From Thermoplasmata archaeon (GTDB lineage Archaea > Thermoplasmatota > Thermoplasmata > Lutacidiplasmatales > UBA184), in assembly GCA_030043405.1 (NCBI GenBank), contig JASHXS010000164.1:1-5881 (forward strand): DNA of 5,881 nucleotides. The letters are read 5' to 3'. The notes under the pieces are model-generated. The model had not been told where the DNA came from, did no database searches, and saw nothing but the letters and a program-made list of their open reading frames with translations. The position numbers and the translations under genes are program-made. Shown piece after piece: positions 1-5,763 of this stretch (its first letter is position 1; every line of letters starts with the position of its first letter).

Positions 1-101
1 GCCCGGACTCGGACCTGTACACGAAGGGCGATTGGGCCGGGTTGTTCGTGCTCGAGTTCTTCGGGTTCCTGGCGCTCTGGTTCGTCCTCGTGAACCTCTA
101 G
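1..101 (+). CDS. C-terminal end of an unidentified membrane protein (partial)
   Basis: The reading frame enters from outside the window, with its first full codon at base 3, and ends at TAG 99-101. The 32 visible residues start with a short polar part (PDSDLYTKGDWAG) followed by about 20 hydrophobic residues (LFVLEFFGFLALWFVLVNL). This looks like a final transmembrane helix ending right at the C-terminus. Too little is present to name a family. The stop overlaps the stop of the convergent cca gene by 4 bp in a shared CTAG, which supports both ends being real. The frame assignment is fairly sure because it is open and strongly hydrophobic; the function is unknown. Confidence 0.6.
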   Translation, partial: PDSDLYTKGDWAGLFVLEFFGFLALWFVLVNL

Positions 102-1525
102 CGGGCCCCGGCGGGGAGCCGGTCCCACGGGAGTCGCTTCGCCAGCAGTTCGTCGAGCCCTCGCGAGAGACCGGCGGACTCCCGGGTCGAACCCAACGGA
201 TGGACCGAGGCCGGGCCGGGCTCCTTGCCGGGGCTCAGGTCCTTCCCGAGGGAGAGTCGCGGGAGGACCGCCCGCAGCACGGCCTCCACCTCCCGTTCGG
301 GTCGGCGGGTTTCGACCGCCAGCGTGCCATCTCCGCGCACGTACGGACCTTGCAGCACCGGCGCGTCGGGCTGGGTCCATTTGTCCAGATAGTCCTGGAC
401 CCGGTCGATGCCGGCGGGTGGGCCGTCCTGGGACCGCACCGTCGGCCGATGGGGGTGGCCGACCTCGACGAGTACGAGCACCCGGTCCGGGTCGACGGCG
501 CACGCCGAGCCGACCACGGTGAAGTCCGAGCGGGCGACCTCTTCCGCGATCGCCCGTTCCGCCTTCCGGACCTGCGGGTAGAGGGTGTCATCGACGAGCT
601 CCGGCCGCGCGAGCTGGACCACCGCCACGTGGGTTCCCCGCTCTTCGAGCCGGTGGAGAGCCTCGGCCCGGGTGAGCGTCGGCCAGGTCCGGGGCTCGAA
701 CCAGCTCGGACCGGGATGCTGGAGATACTCCCCCGCCGCCAGGATCAGGGTGGCGAGGTTCCGGCGCGACAGCGCGCTGGCGACGTTGCGGTGGGGGTCG
801 ACGGGGTCGGCCAGGATGAGGGCCACTTCGGGGGGCAGGCGGGGCGGGTCCTGCTCGGCGGGGAGAAGGCGCGTCGGGATGCGCCAGCGTCGGGCGGCCT
901 CGAGGACGCCCCGCAGCGACCCGAACTGAAGGATGACCAGCTCGACCAGGTACCCCGAGAACCCCTCGGTGCGGGCCTCCGAGCCATAGACCCCGAGGGT
1001 CCGGAAGAACTGCTTCGCGAGGCGCACCTGCTCCACGATCTCGGGAGTCTCCCGAGCCGCGAGGTACTCCTGGTGGAATGGCGTCCGGTCGACCGGCGAG
1101 AGGGGGTGGGCCGGGTCGGTCACGGCGTAGCCGGGCACCGCGTCCACGGCGAACCCCTGGTAGCGTCCCCGGAGATACGGATGCTCGGCGTACCGCGTCT
1201 CCGGGTCCGAGAGGACGGCGCGCCCCAGGGCGAGTCCCTCTTCGCGGAGCCGGTCGCGCGGCAGGTCGGGCGGGAAGAGAAGGAAGAGGTCGATGTCGAG
1301 GCGGTCGGTCAGGAAGGTGCCGCGCGCGGCGCTGCCCGCGACCAGGGCCCGCACGAGCGGGCTCTGACGCGACTGGGCCGCGGTCCGGATCTGGTCGACG
1401 AGCTCGGACCGGGCGCGCGCCACTCGCTCGAGCGTCTCGGCCGTCGGGGCCAAGCGAGCGGAGACCTCCCGCTCGACCCGGTCGGCGGCCGCGGCGACCG
1501 CCCGCGTCGTCGCCCCGTCGCCCAC
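98..1525 (-). CDS. cca: CCA tRNA nucleotidyltransferase, archaeal class I
   Basis: This enzyme adds or repairs the 3'-terminal CCA of tRNAs from CTP and ATP without a nucleic-acid template, in the cytoplasm. The protein from the GTG start at 1525 is 475 aa, somewhat longer than the roughly 440-aa archaeal enzymes I recall. Seen in the sequence: the nucleotidyltransferase signature GSAARGTFL (residues about 64-72), then LDIDLF with the metal-binding carboxylates D77 and D79. AEHPYLRG and GFAVDAVPGY follow, the latter giving the third carboxylate near D128. Further conserved blocks are SPVDRTPFH, GFSGYLVEL and DPVDPHRNVASALS. All match the class I archaeal family in order. The open frame extends to 1879, but that part lies opposite amrS and has no family resemblance. 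GTG 1525 leaves about 60 residues before the GS motif, close to relatives, and has a weak GAAGGT 9 bases upstream (1535-1540). A GTG at 1645 is possible but would overlap amrS. The gene is divergent from amrS. Confidence 0.95.
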   Translation of the reverse strand: MGDGATTRAVAAAADRVEREVSARLAPTAETLERVARARSELVDQIRTAAQSRQSPLVRALVAGSAARGTFLTDRLDIDLFLLFPPDLPRDRLREEGLALGRAVLSDPETRYAEHPYLRGRYQGFAVDAVPGYAVTDPAHPLSPVDRTPFHQEYLAARETPEIVEQVRLAKQFFRTLGVYGSEARTEGFSGYLVELVILQFGSLRGVLEAARRWRIPTRLLPAEQDPPRLPPEVALILADPVDPHRNVASALSRRNLATLILAAGEYLQHPGPSWFEPRTWPTLTRAEALHRLEERGTHVAVVQLARPELVDDTLYPQVRKAERAIAEEVARSDFTVVGSACAVDPDRVLVLVEVGHPHRPTVRSQDGPPAGIDRVQDYLDKWTQPDAPVLQGPYVRGDGTLAVETRRPEREVEAVLRAVLPRLSLGKDLSPGKEPGPASVHPLGSTRESAGLSRGLDELLAKRLPWDRLPAGAR

Positions 1526-1585
1526 GCCGGTGGGACCTTCGGAGAGGAGATGAACCTTCGGCTCGAAGGAGGGACCGGGAGGAGC

Positions 1586-1595
1586 CGTTATCGGC
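1586..1595. promoter_or_regulatory. weak TATA-like element in the cca/amrS divergent spacer
   Basis: CCGTTATCGG is the most A/T-containing patch in the 103-bp spacer between cca and amrS. On the + strand, GTTATC lies about 37-42 bases upstream of the amrS GTG. That would give a short leader of about 10-15 nt containing the GGAGGT ribosome-binding site. Read on the - strand (CCGATAACGG) it could also serve cca with a longer leader. The match to an archaeal TATA box is poor, so this is a position-based guess. Confidence 0.25.
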
Positions 1596-1613
1596 GGAGC
1601 GGACCTAGTCCGG

Positions 1614-1628
1614 GGTACCGGAGGTACC
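1614..1628 (+). promoter_or_regulatory. amrS ribosome-binding site inside a GGTACC inverted pair
   Basis: GGAGGT at 1620-1625 sits 3 bases before the GTG at 1629 and is the best Shine-Dalgarno match at any gene start in the window; it decides the amrS start. It is embedded in GGTACCGGAGGTACC. The two GGTACC copies (1614-1619 and 1623-1628) are each self-complementary and can also pair with each other around a GGA loop, placing the Shine-Dalgarno bases in the loop and 3' arm. Whether this affects translation is unknown. Confidence 0.5.
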
Positions 1629-2684
1629 GTGGCCCATCGCGCCACCCTGTACGAGTCGCTCGGCGGGGGCAAGGTACGATGCACCGCGTGCGCGCGGTAC
1701 TGCGTGGTCCCATCCGGTTCCCACGGGTTCTGCTTCGTCCGGAAGAACGAGGCCGGAGAGCTGGTCCTCCTGTCGTACGGGCGGGCCGCCGCGACCCAGG
1801 TCGACCCCGTCGAGAAGAAGCCGCTCTCCCATTTTCGCCCGGGCACCCGGGTCTTCTCGATCGGAACGGTCGGGTGCAACTGGCGCTGCCTCTACTGCCA
1901 GAACGCCGAGATCTCGCAGGAGCACGAGGTGTCGGGACGGGCGCTCTCTCCGCAGCAGGCGGTCGACGCGGCCGTCCGATTCGACTGCGCGGGCGTGACG
2001 TTCACCTACAACGAGCCCACGATCTTCATCGAGTACGCGCTCGATGTCATGCGGGAGGCCCGGGCCCGGGGGCTCTTCGCGAATTTTGTGACGAACGGGT
2101 ACATGACGCCCGAGGCCACCCGTCTGCTGGGCCCCCACCTGGACGCCGTCAGCGTCGATTTCAAGGGCAGCGGCGAGGAAGGGTTCCTCCGCAAGTACGT
2201 CTCCGCCAAGGGACCCGAGCCGATCCGCTCCACCATGGTCGACCTGCGCCGCCGGGGGGTTCACGTCGAGGTGACCGACCTGATCGTTCCCGAAGTGGGC
2301 GAGTCAGTCGAAGCCACCCGACGCCTCGCCCGGTGGGTCCGAGACGAGCTGGGTCCGGAGACGCCCTTCCACCTGCTGCGTTTCCATCCAGACTACCACA
2401 TGATGGAGTTCCCGAACACTCCGATCGCGACGCTGGAGCGGCTGCACGCGGTCGTCCAGTCGGAGGGTCTGGAGTTCGTCTATCTCGGGAACGTCTGGGG
2501 CCACCCACTCGAGCACACGTACTGTCCGGGGTGTCGCGAGGTCGTTGTGCGACGCTACGGGTTCACGATCCAGGACTGGCGGCTCGACGAGCAGAACCGG
2601 TGCCTCGCCTGCGGCCACCCCATCCCCTTCGTCGGCCGACTGTCGCCGACGTACGAACCGACTTTCGCGACCCCCGTCCGCTAG
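1629..2684 (+). CDS. amrS: AmmeMemoRadiSam system radical SAM enzyme (AmrS-like)
   Basis: The 351-aa protein belongs to the radical SAM superfamily, related to pyruvate-formate-lyase-activating-type proteins. The AmmeMemoRadiSam group co-occurs in genomes with AMMECR1-domain and MEMO-like proteins. The Fe4S4/SAM motif is CNWRCLYC, with C83, C87 and C90 as cluster ligands. It is preceded by the family block VDPVEKKPLSHFRPG (58-72) and SIGTVGC. Four N-terminal cysteines (C18, C21, C25, C35) and two C-terminal CxxC pairs (C299/C302 and C325/C328) could bind further metal; both sets are typical of the family. FTYNEPTIF (125-133) and VSVDFKG (174-180) are SAM-barrel elements. I know of no settled substrate, and the usual AMMECR1 and MEMO partners are not in this window. 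The GTG start is supported by GGAGGT just upstream. The last 122 bp overlap the current frame of the convergent methyltransferase. Family confidence is high; the exact reaction is unknown. Confidence 0.93.
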   Translation: MAHRATLYESLGGGKVRCTACARYCVVPSGSHGFCFVRKNEAGELVLLSYGRAAATQVDPVEKKPLSHFRPGTRVFSIGTVGCNWRCLYCQNAEISQEHEVSGRALSPQQAVDAAVRFDCAGVTFTYNEPTIFIEYALDVMREARARGLFANFVTNGYMTPEATRLLGPHLDAVSVDFKGSGEEGFLRKYVSAKGPEPIRSTMVDLRRRGVHVEVTDLIVPEVGESVEATRRLARWVRDELGPETPFHLLRFHPDYHMMEFPNTPIATLERLHAVVQSEGLEFVYLGNVWGHPLEHTYCPGCREVVVRRYGFTIQDWRLDEQNRCLACGHPIPFVGRLSPTYEPTFATPVR

Positions 2685-3474
2685 GGATCCGGGGGCGGTG
2701 CGCCGGGCCGGACGGCCACGGGGCGGCTTCGACGACGAGGTGGAGAGGCACCTCGAGCATGAACCGACCCTGGGGACTTCGACGGACCGCCTCCGGCCCG
2801 GGTCGGGGTTCCCGCATCGCCCGGATGGCGAGTCCCGCGTCGCCGAGCGCTCGGACGTAAGTCTCGAGCGTTCGGTGGTACGTCCGGGTGTAGGCGAGCT
2901 TGGTGTCGCTGATCTTCCACGGAACGCGGGACATGCGTTCCTCGGTGTAGCCCCGCACCTTCCGCCAGACGGTCTCGGTGTACAGCTGCCGTTCGATCTC
3001 CCAGGCGGATCGCTCGTCCAGGTCGAAGCACGGATGGCAGATCGAGAAAACGAACCGTCCACCGTCCGCCAGAACTCGGGCCACCTCGCGGACCGTGCCC
3101 TTCAGGTCCGGGATGTCCATGAGCGCCATGTTGCACGCGACCAGGTCGATGCTGTGATCTGGTAGACCCCGAAGGTCGGCGGCGTCTCTCTGGAGGAAAC
3201 GAGCCCCGCTCGGCCGCGCCAACTCCCGCCGTCGGGCGATCGCGAGGCTTCGGGCCGAGCGGTCGACCCCCACCACCGACCGGGCCCCCGCTCGCGCCCA
3301 ACGACGCGTGAGGTAGCCGTTGCCGCAGCCGAGGTCGAGGATGCGGAGACCGCGCACGGCGCCGATCTGCCCGAGCAGGCCGGGGTCGATGATCGCGCGA
3401 TGCCAGAGGTCCCCCGCCTCGCCCATGCGATGGTCGCGCCACTCGGCGATCGCGTCCCAGCCCTCTCGCACCAT
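2563..3474 (-). CDS. class I SAM-dependent methyltransferase, probably with frameshifted 3' end
   Basis: This is a Rossmann-fold methyltransferase using S-adenosylmethionine; the acceptor is unknown. Numbered from ATG 3474 (303 aa): motif I ILDLGCGNGYL (about 45-55), the acidic residue after strand 2 in VVGVDRS (D71), the strand-4 region HSIDLVACNMALMDIPD (about 107-123), then REVARVLADGGRFVFSICHPCF. The later TYHRTLETYVRALGDAGL resembles the lid region of small-molecule methyltransferases. The fold seems complete by LEVPLHLVVEAAPW (about residue 253). The remaining 50 residues are Arg/Gly/Ser-rich and run antisense through the amrS 3' end to TGA 2563-2565, which looks unnatural (see findings). 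One additional base in the G run 2691-2695 would instead end the protein at 264 aa in the CTAG at the amrS stop. ATG 3474 is preferred over GTG 3495 because AGTAATC lies 27-33 bases upstream, suiting a leaderless transcript; GTG 3495 would add 7 residues. Confidence 0.85.
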   Translation of the reverse strand: MVREGWDAIAEWRDHRMGEAGDLWHRAIIDPGLLGQIGAVRGLRILDLGCGNGYLTRRWARAGARSVVGVDRSARSLAIARRRELARPSGARFLQRDAADLRGLPDHSIDLVACNMALMDIPDLKGTVREVARVLADGGRFVFSICHPCFDLDERSAWEIERQLYTETVWRKVRGYTEERMSRVPWKISDTKLAYTRTYHRTLETYVRALGDAGLAIRAMREPRPGPEAVRRSPQGRFMLEVPLHLVVEAAPWPSGPAHRPRIPSGRGSRKSVRTSATVGRRRGWGGRRRGTGSARRAASPGS

Positions 3475-3500
3475 CCGGGCCCCGAGCGGGCCCACGGGCA

Positions 3501-3507
3501 GATTACT
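3501..3507 (-). promoter_or_regulatory. possible TATA-like element for the methyltransferase
   Basis: On the - strand this reads AGTAATC, the only A/T-rich patch close upstream of the methyltransferase. It lies 27-33 bases before the A of ATG 3474, the distance expected if transcription starts at or next to that A. The match is weak and the call rests mainly on position. Its upstream edge touches the 9-bp inverted repeat 3507-3534. Confidence 0.3.
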
Positions 3508-3534
3508 CCGTCGGGGACGCGGGTTCCCGACGGA
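3507..3534. repeat. 9-bp inverted repeat in the divergent methyltransferase/VOC spacer
   Basis: TCCGTCGGG (3507-3515) and CCCGACGGA (3526-3534) are perfect reverse complements separated by 10 bases, with arm centres 19 bases apart. They lie between the two divergent start codons and directly upstream of the proposed methyltransferase TATA-like element. If both genes are leaderless this DNA is not transcribed, so a dimeric regulator site is likelier than an RNA hairpin. Short GC-rich inverted repeats also arise by chance in such sequence; GGGCGC-GA-GCGCCC at 3537-3550 is another example. Confidence 0.4.
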
Positions 3535-3557
3535 TCGGGCGCGAGCGCCCCCGATGA

Positions 3558-3567
3558 AGGGTTATGG
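3558..3567 (+). promoter_or_regulatory. possible TATA-like element for the VOC gene
   Basis: GGGTTATGGG contains the only A/T-rich patch just upstream of the VOC start. TTAT (3562-3565) lies about 24-27 bases before the A of ATG 3589, consistent with leaderless transcription. There is no Shine-Dalgarno sequence directly before the ATG, which fits. A purine-rich stretch (GATGAAGG) lies upstream where a BRE would sit. It is a weak match to the consensus. Confidence 0.35.
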
Positions 3568-3588
3568 GCCTCGCGCCTCCCAACGGGC

Positions 3589-4128
3589 ATGCCCGACCAA
3601 GTGCGGTTCGTGTACTCGGGGATTCGCGTCCGCAACCTCGAGAAGTCTGTCAAGTTCTACCGGGCCATCGGGTTCCGGGTCGTCAAGCGGGGATGGTTCT
3701 CGCACGGCGGGAAGTGGGTCCACCTGGTTTTCCCCAAGTCCGGGCACCGGCTCGAGCTCAACTACTACCCGAAAGGCACGCCGTTCTACGAACCATTCCA
3801 TCCGGGTACGGAGTTCGACCACTTCGGCTTCTACGTCACCAACCCCCGTCAATGGGTCCGCCGACTGGTGAAGGCCGGAGCGAAACCCGTCGTGGGCTTC
3901 GTGGACGGGCCGGCGGAGCTCCTCTACCTCAAGGACCCGGATGGGGTGTGGCTGGCGGCGTGCGCTCCCTCCCGCCCCGGCAGTCTCCCCCAGATGATCC
4001 GGAGCGCGGACCAGACGGCGCTCGAGGCGATGCGGGGTCTCCGACCCCGTACCTCCCGGCGGACCGCGCGTCGCCCGCGCGCGCGGGCGGCCCCGCGAAG
4101 GAAGCGGCGCGGTGGCCGGATCAGGTGA
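3589..4128 (+). CDS. VOC superfamily (glyoxalase/bleomycin-resistance fold) protein with Arg-rich tail
   Basis: The 179-aa protein has a vicinal-oxygen-chelate domain in about residues 4-126. VRFVYSGIRVRNLEKSVKFYRAIGF is the first beta-alpha-beta unit, LELNYYPKGTPFYEPF follows, FDHFGFYVTN opens the second unit, and YLKDPDGVWLAA closes it. Spacing and wording resemble glyoxalase I-type members. Of the four usual metal ligands, E56 and H78 are kept, but the first His position is Y9 and the last Glu position is A123. An ordinary metal-dependent lactoylglutathione lyase activity is therefore doubtful. Residues 127-179 form a tail with about 14 Arg in the last 29 residues, unusual for this fold. 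ATG 3589 directly precedes the conserved domain; longer upstream extensions run antisense to the methyltransferase. The gene is divergent from the methyltransferase, and its last 8 bp overlap the end of the ABC ATPase gene. Substrate unknown. Confidence 0.87.
   Translation: MPDQVRFVYSGIRVRNLEKSVKFYRAIGFRVVKRGWFSHGGKWVHLVFPKSGHRLELNYYPKGTPFYEPFHPGTEFDHFGFYVTNPRQWVRRLVKAGAKPVVGFVDGPAELLYLKDPDGVWLAACAPSRPGSLPQMIRSADQTALEAMRGLRPRTSRRTARRPRARAAPRRKRRGGRIR
4072..4089. repeat. 18-bp perfect GC palindrome near the VOC/ABC convergent junction
   Basis: CGCCCGCGC followed immediately by GCGCGGGCG reads identically on both strands. It contains the alternating tract GCGCGCGCG (4077-4085). It encodes part of the Arg-rich VOC tail and ends 32 bases before the ABC ATPase stop codon. 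It could be a consequence of Arg/Ala codons in very GC-rich DNA, or a structure affecting read-through between convergent genes. Confidence 0.6.
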
Positions 4129-5017
4129 ACAGCTCTTCGAGCGGGTTGTTCATCTCGCGGACCTCGCGGAGGAGGACCCCCTCGGAGGTCAGACCGGCGA
4201 TGAGCTTCGGGATCTCTTCGGGCCCCGCGATCTCCCGGGTGTAGTAGTCCCCGTCGCGCGACCAGTCCTTCAGGGCGTTCGTCGGGGCGAGCGTGCGGAC
4301 CCCGACGACGTAGCGGAGACCTCGCATCTCGTCGATCCGTCCGAAATGATAGACCCGGCCGTCCTTGATGGCGAGGACATAACGACCGATCTCGCGAGCT
4401 TCGAACAGGTTGTGCGAGGAGTAGAGAACGACCTTTTCCTTTGCGAGGGCGAGGATCAGCGTACGGATCTCGCGCGCGACCTTCGGGTCAAGATTCGCCG
4501 TCGGTTCGTCGAGGAGGTAGATCTCGCGTTCGCGGAGGAAGATGCGGGCGATCGACGCCCGCTTGCGCTGCCCCGCGCTCAGCTTCGAGAGGAACTGATC
4601 GGCGAGCTCGCGGATCTCCAGGAGGTCCAGGACGCGGTCGACGTCGGCTTCGTCCGCCCCCTCCACCCGGGCGTAGACCCGGAGCGCTTCCCGGACGGTG
4701 AGGCCCTCCGGCATCCCATCCATGTGCGAAAGGTAGTGCAGATGACCGCGGGAAGCAGGGTCCGCGACCGATGACCCGGCGATCCGCACTTCGCCGCCAT
4801 ACGGGCGGAGGATCCCGGCCAAGGTCCGGAAGAACGTCGTCTTCCCCGCCCCGTTCGGACCCAGCACGACATAGATCGCGGGCTCGTCGATCGTGACCGA
4901 GATGTCTCGGAGCACTTCGGTCCCCAGGTAGCCGGAGCGGAGGCCACGGCAGACGATACTGGCCCCCCGGGCCGGGTCGAGCGGAAGTTGTTCGCGGTCC
5001 GGCAGTGTCGTCCCCAT
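4121..5017 (-). CDS. ABC transporter ATP-binding protein (exporter type, CcmA/NatA-like)
   Basis: This 298-aa cytoplasmic ATPase would power the permease encoded just upstream. Seen in order: aromatic A-loop Y30, Walker A GPNGAGKTT (53-61), signature LSAGQRKR (146-153), Walker B IYLLDE (166-171), D-loop ANLD (174-177) and H-loop SSHN with H202. About 90 further residues follow, a C-terminal extension common in ABC-2-linked ATPases. The Q-loop region reads YLSHMDGMPEGLTV (95-108); the normal glutamine is replaced by H98 or M99 depending on alignment. The wording most resembles CcmA-type ATPases (YLGHQPG), but no cytochrome c maturation genes are visible. ATG 5017 lies 10 bp after the permease stop, with GGGGG about 6 bases upstream as a possible ribosome-binding site, so the two genes are co-transcribed and probably translationally linked. 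The TGA at 4123-4121 overlaps the VOC gene end. Cargo unknown. Confidence 0.94.
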   Translation of the reverse strand: MGTTLPDREQLPLDPARGASIVCRGLRSGYLGTEVLRDISVTIDEPAIYVVLGPNGAGKTTFFRTLAGILRPYGGEVRIAGSSVADPASRGHLHYLSHMDGMPEGLTVREALRVYARVEGADEADVDRVLDLLEIRELADQFLSKLSAGQRKRASIARIFLREREIYLLDEPTANLDPKVAREIRTLILALAKEKVVLYSSHNLFEAREIGRYVLAIKDGRVYHFGRIDEMRGLRYVVGVRTLAPTNALKDWSRDGDYYTREIAGPEEIPKLIAGLTSEGVLLREVREMNNPLEELFT

Positions 5018-5027
5018 TCGGTGCCCC

Positions 5028-5747
5028 CTAGGTCGGTGAAAGCAGCCGCTCGCTCCGGAGCAGCCGACCGACCGATGCCAGCAGGATGATCACGACGGCG
5101 GCCACGAGCCCGGCGGACACGATCGCCATTTCGAGGTAGGCGGTCGCTCCATTGAGCAGGCCGGACGCCGCCCCGAGGGTCAGCGCGAGCAGCACGGCCA
5201 CCGGGGGCAGGACGCCCACCAGCGGGGCGAGCCCGATCGGGCTGTTCATCCCGGAGCGCGGGGAGGAAAGGGCCGACCAGTACATTCCGACGATGGTCGC
5301 GAAGCAGGCCGTCGCGTAGCACATGGGGATCGAGTAGAACGCGATCGCTTGGCCGAGCAGGGTCGTGAGCGTGTGCCCGCGCGCGACGTAGACGGTCACC
5401 GCCACGGTCGTCCCGACGGCGGTCACGATCGTGACGAGAATGACCGCGGTGAGAAGGATGTTGGCGAACAGCGATCGGGGCGAGATCCCGTACGCGAGGA
5501 AGTACTCGAGAGTGCCTTTCATCCGGTCGCTGGAAAACACCTGGAGTCCCCCCATCGAGCCGACCGCGGCGAAGATCGGAAGGAGGTAGGGGTACGAGGA
5601 GAACGCGTTCCCCGCGCTGACGGCGAACGCGACCCCGAGGAAGGCCCCCAACAGCGTACCGTACACGAGGAAGAACCGGCCGAGCGACACGGCACGACGT
5701 AGGGTGACACCGAGAAGGTGAGGCGCCGAGGCCGCGCGACTGCTCAT
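5028..5747 (-). CDS. ABC-2-type transporter permease
   Basis: The 239-aa integral membrane protein is the first gene of a two-gene exporter operon with the ATPase that follows after 10 bp. About six transmembrane segments can be read at residues 24-45, 52-70, 94-120, 133-155, 171-193 and 204-225. Between segments 2 and 3, SSDRMKGTLEYFLAYGISPRSL (72-93) matches the amphipathic coupling region of ABC-2/CcmB-like permeases, which contacts the ATPase. The length is typical of small half-transporter permeases, so a homodimer with two ATPase subunits is expected. ATG 5747 is chosen because the hydrophobic protein starts soon after it and a good TATA box (CATAAAT) ends 24 bases upstream, implying a leaderless mRNA. 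Whether it belongs to the ABC2_membrane or CcmB family cannot be decided by eye. No substrate-binding protein is present, consistent with export. Confidence 0.9.
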   Translation of the reverse strand: MSSRAASAPHLLGVTLRRAVSLGRFFLVYGTLLGAFLGVAFAVSAGNAFSSYPYLLPIFAAVGSMGGLQVFSSDRMKGTLEYFLAYGISPRSLFANILLTAVILVTIVTAVGTTVAVTVYVARGHTLTTLLGQAIAFYSIPMCYATACFATIVGMYWSALSSPRSGMNSPIGLAPLVGVLPPVAVLLALTLGAASGLLNGATAYLEMAIVSAGLVAAVVIILLASVGRLLRSERLLSPT

Positions 5748-5763
5748 GGCCCCCCGACGAGGG

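Noticed and set aside
1526..1879. N-terminal extension of cca upstream of GTG 1525
   Set aside because: The extension runs opposite the start and conserved N-terminal cysteine region of amrS, shows no resemblance to CCA-adding enzymes, and would make the protein far longer than the family.
1605..2264. A 219-residue - strand open frame opposite amrS
   Set aside because: It is antisense to the radical SAM motif region and has no recognisable domain of its own.
32..2860. A 942-residue open frame on the + strand covering cca and amrS
   Set aside because: It is antisense to cca and out of frame with amrS, both with clear family motifs. Its product is Arg/Gly/Pro-rich with no recognisable domain, as expected for an empty frame in GC-rich DNA.
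3475..3495. GTG 3495 as the methyltransferase start
   Set aside because: It is possible and has GGAG about 10 bases upstream, but ATG 3474 has a TATA-like patch at leaderless distance and adds no unsupported residues. The difference is only 7 residues.
3400..3588. N-terminal extension of the VOC gene upstream of ATG 3589
   Set aside because: It is antisense to the methyltransferase N-terminus and crosses the divergent promoter spacer. The VOC domain begins right after ATG 3589.
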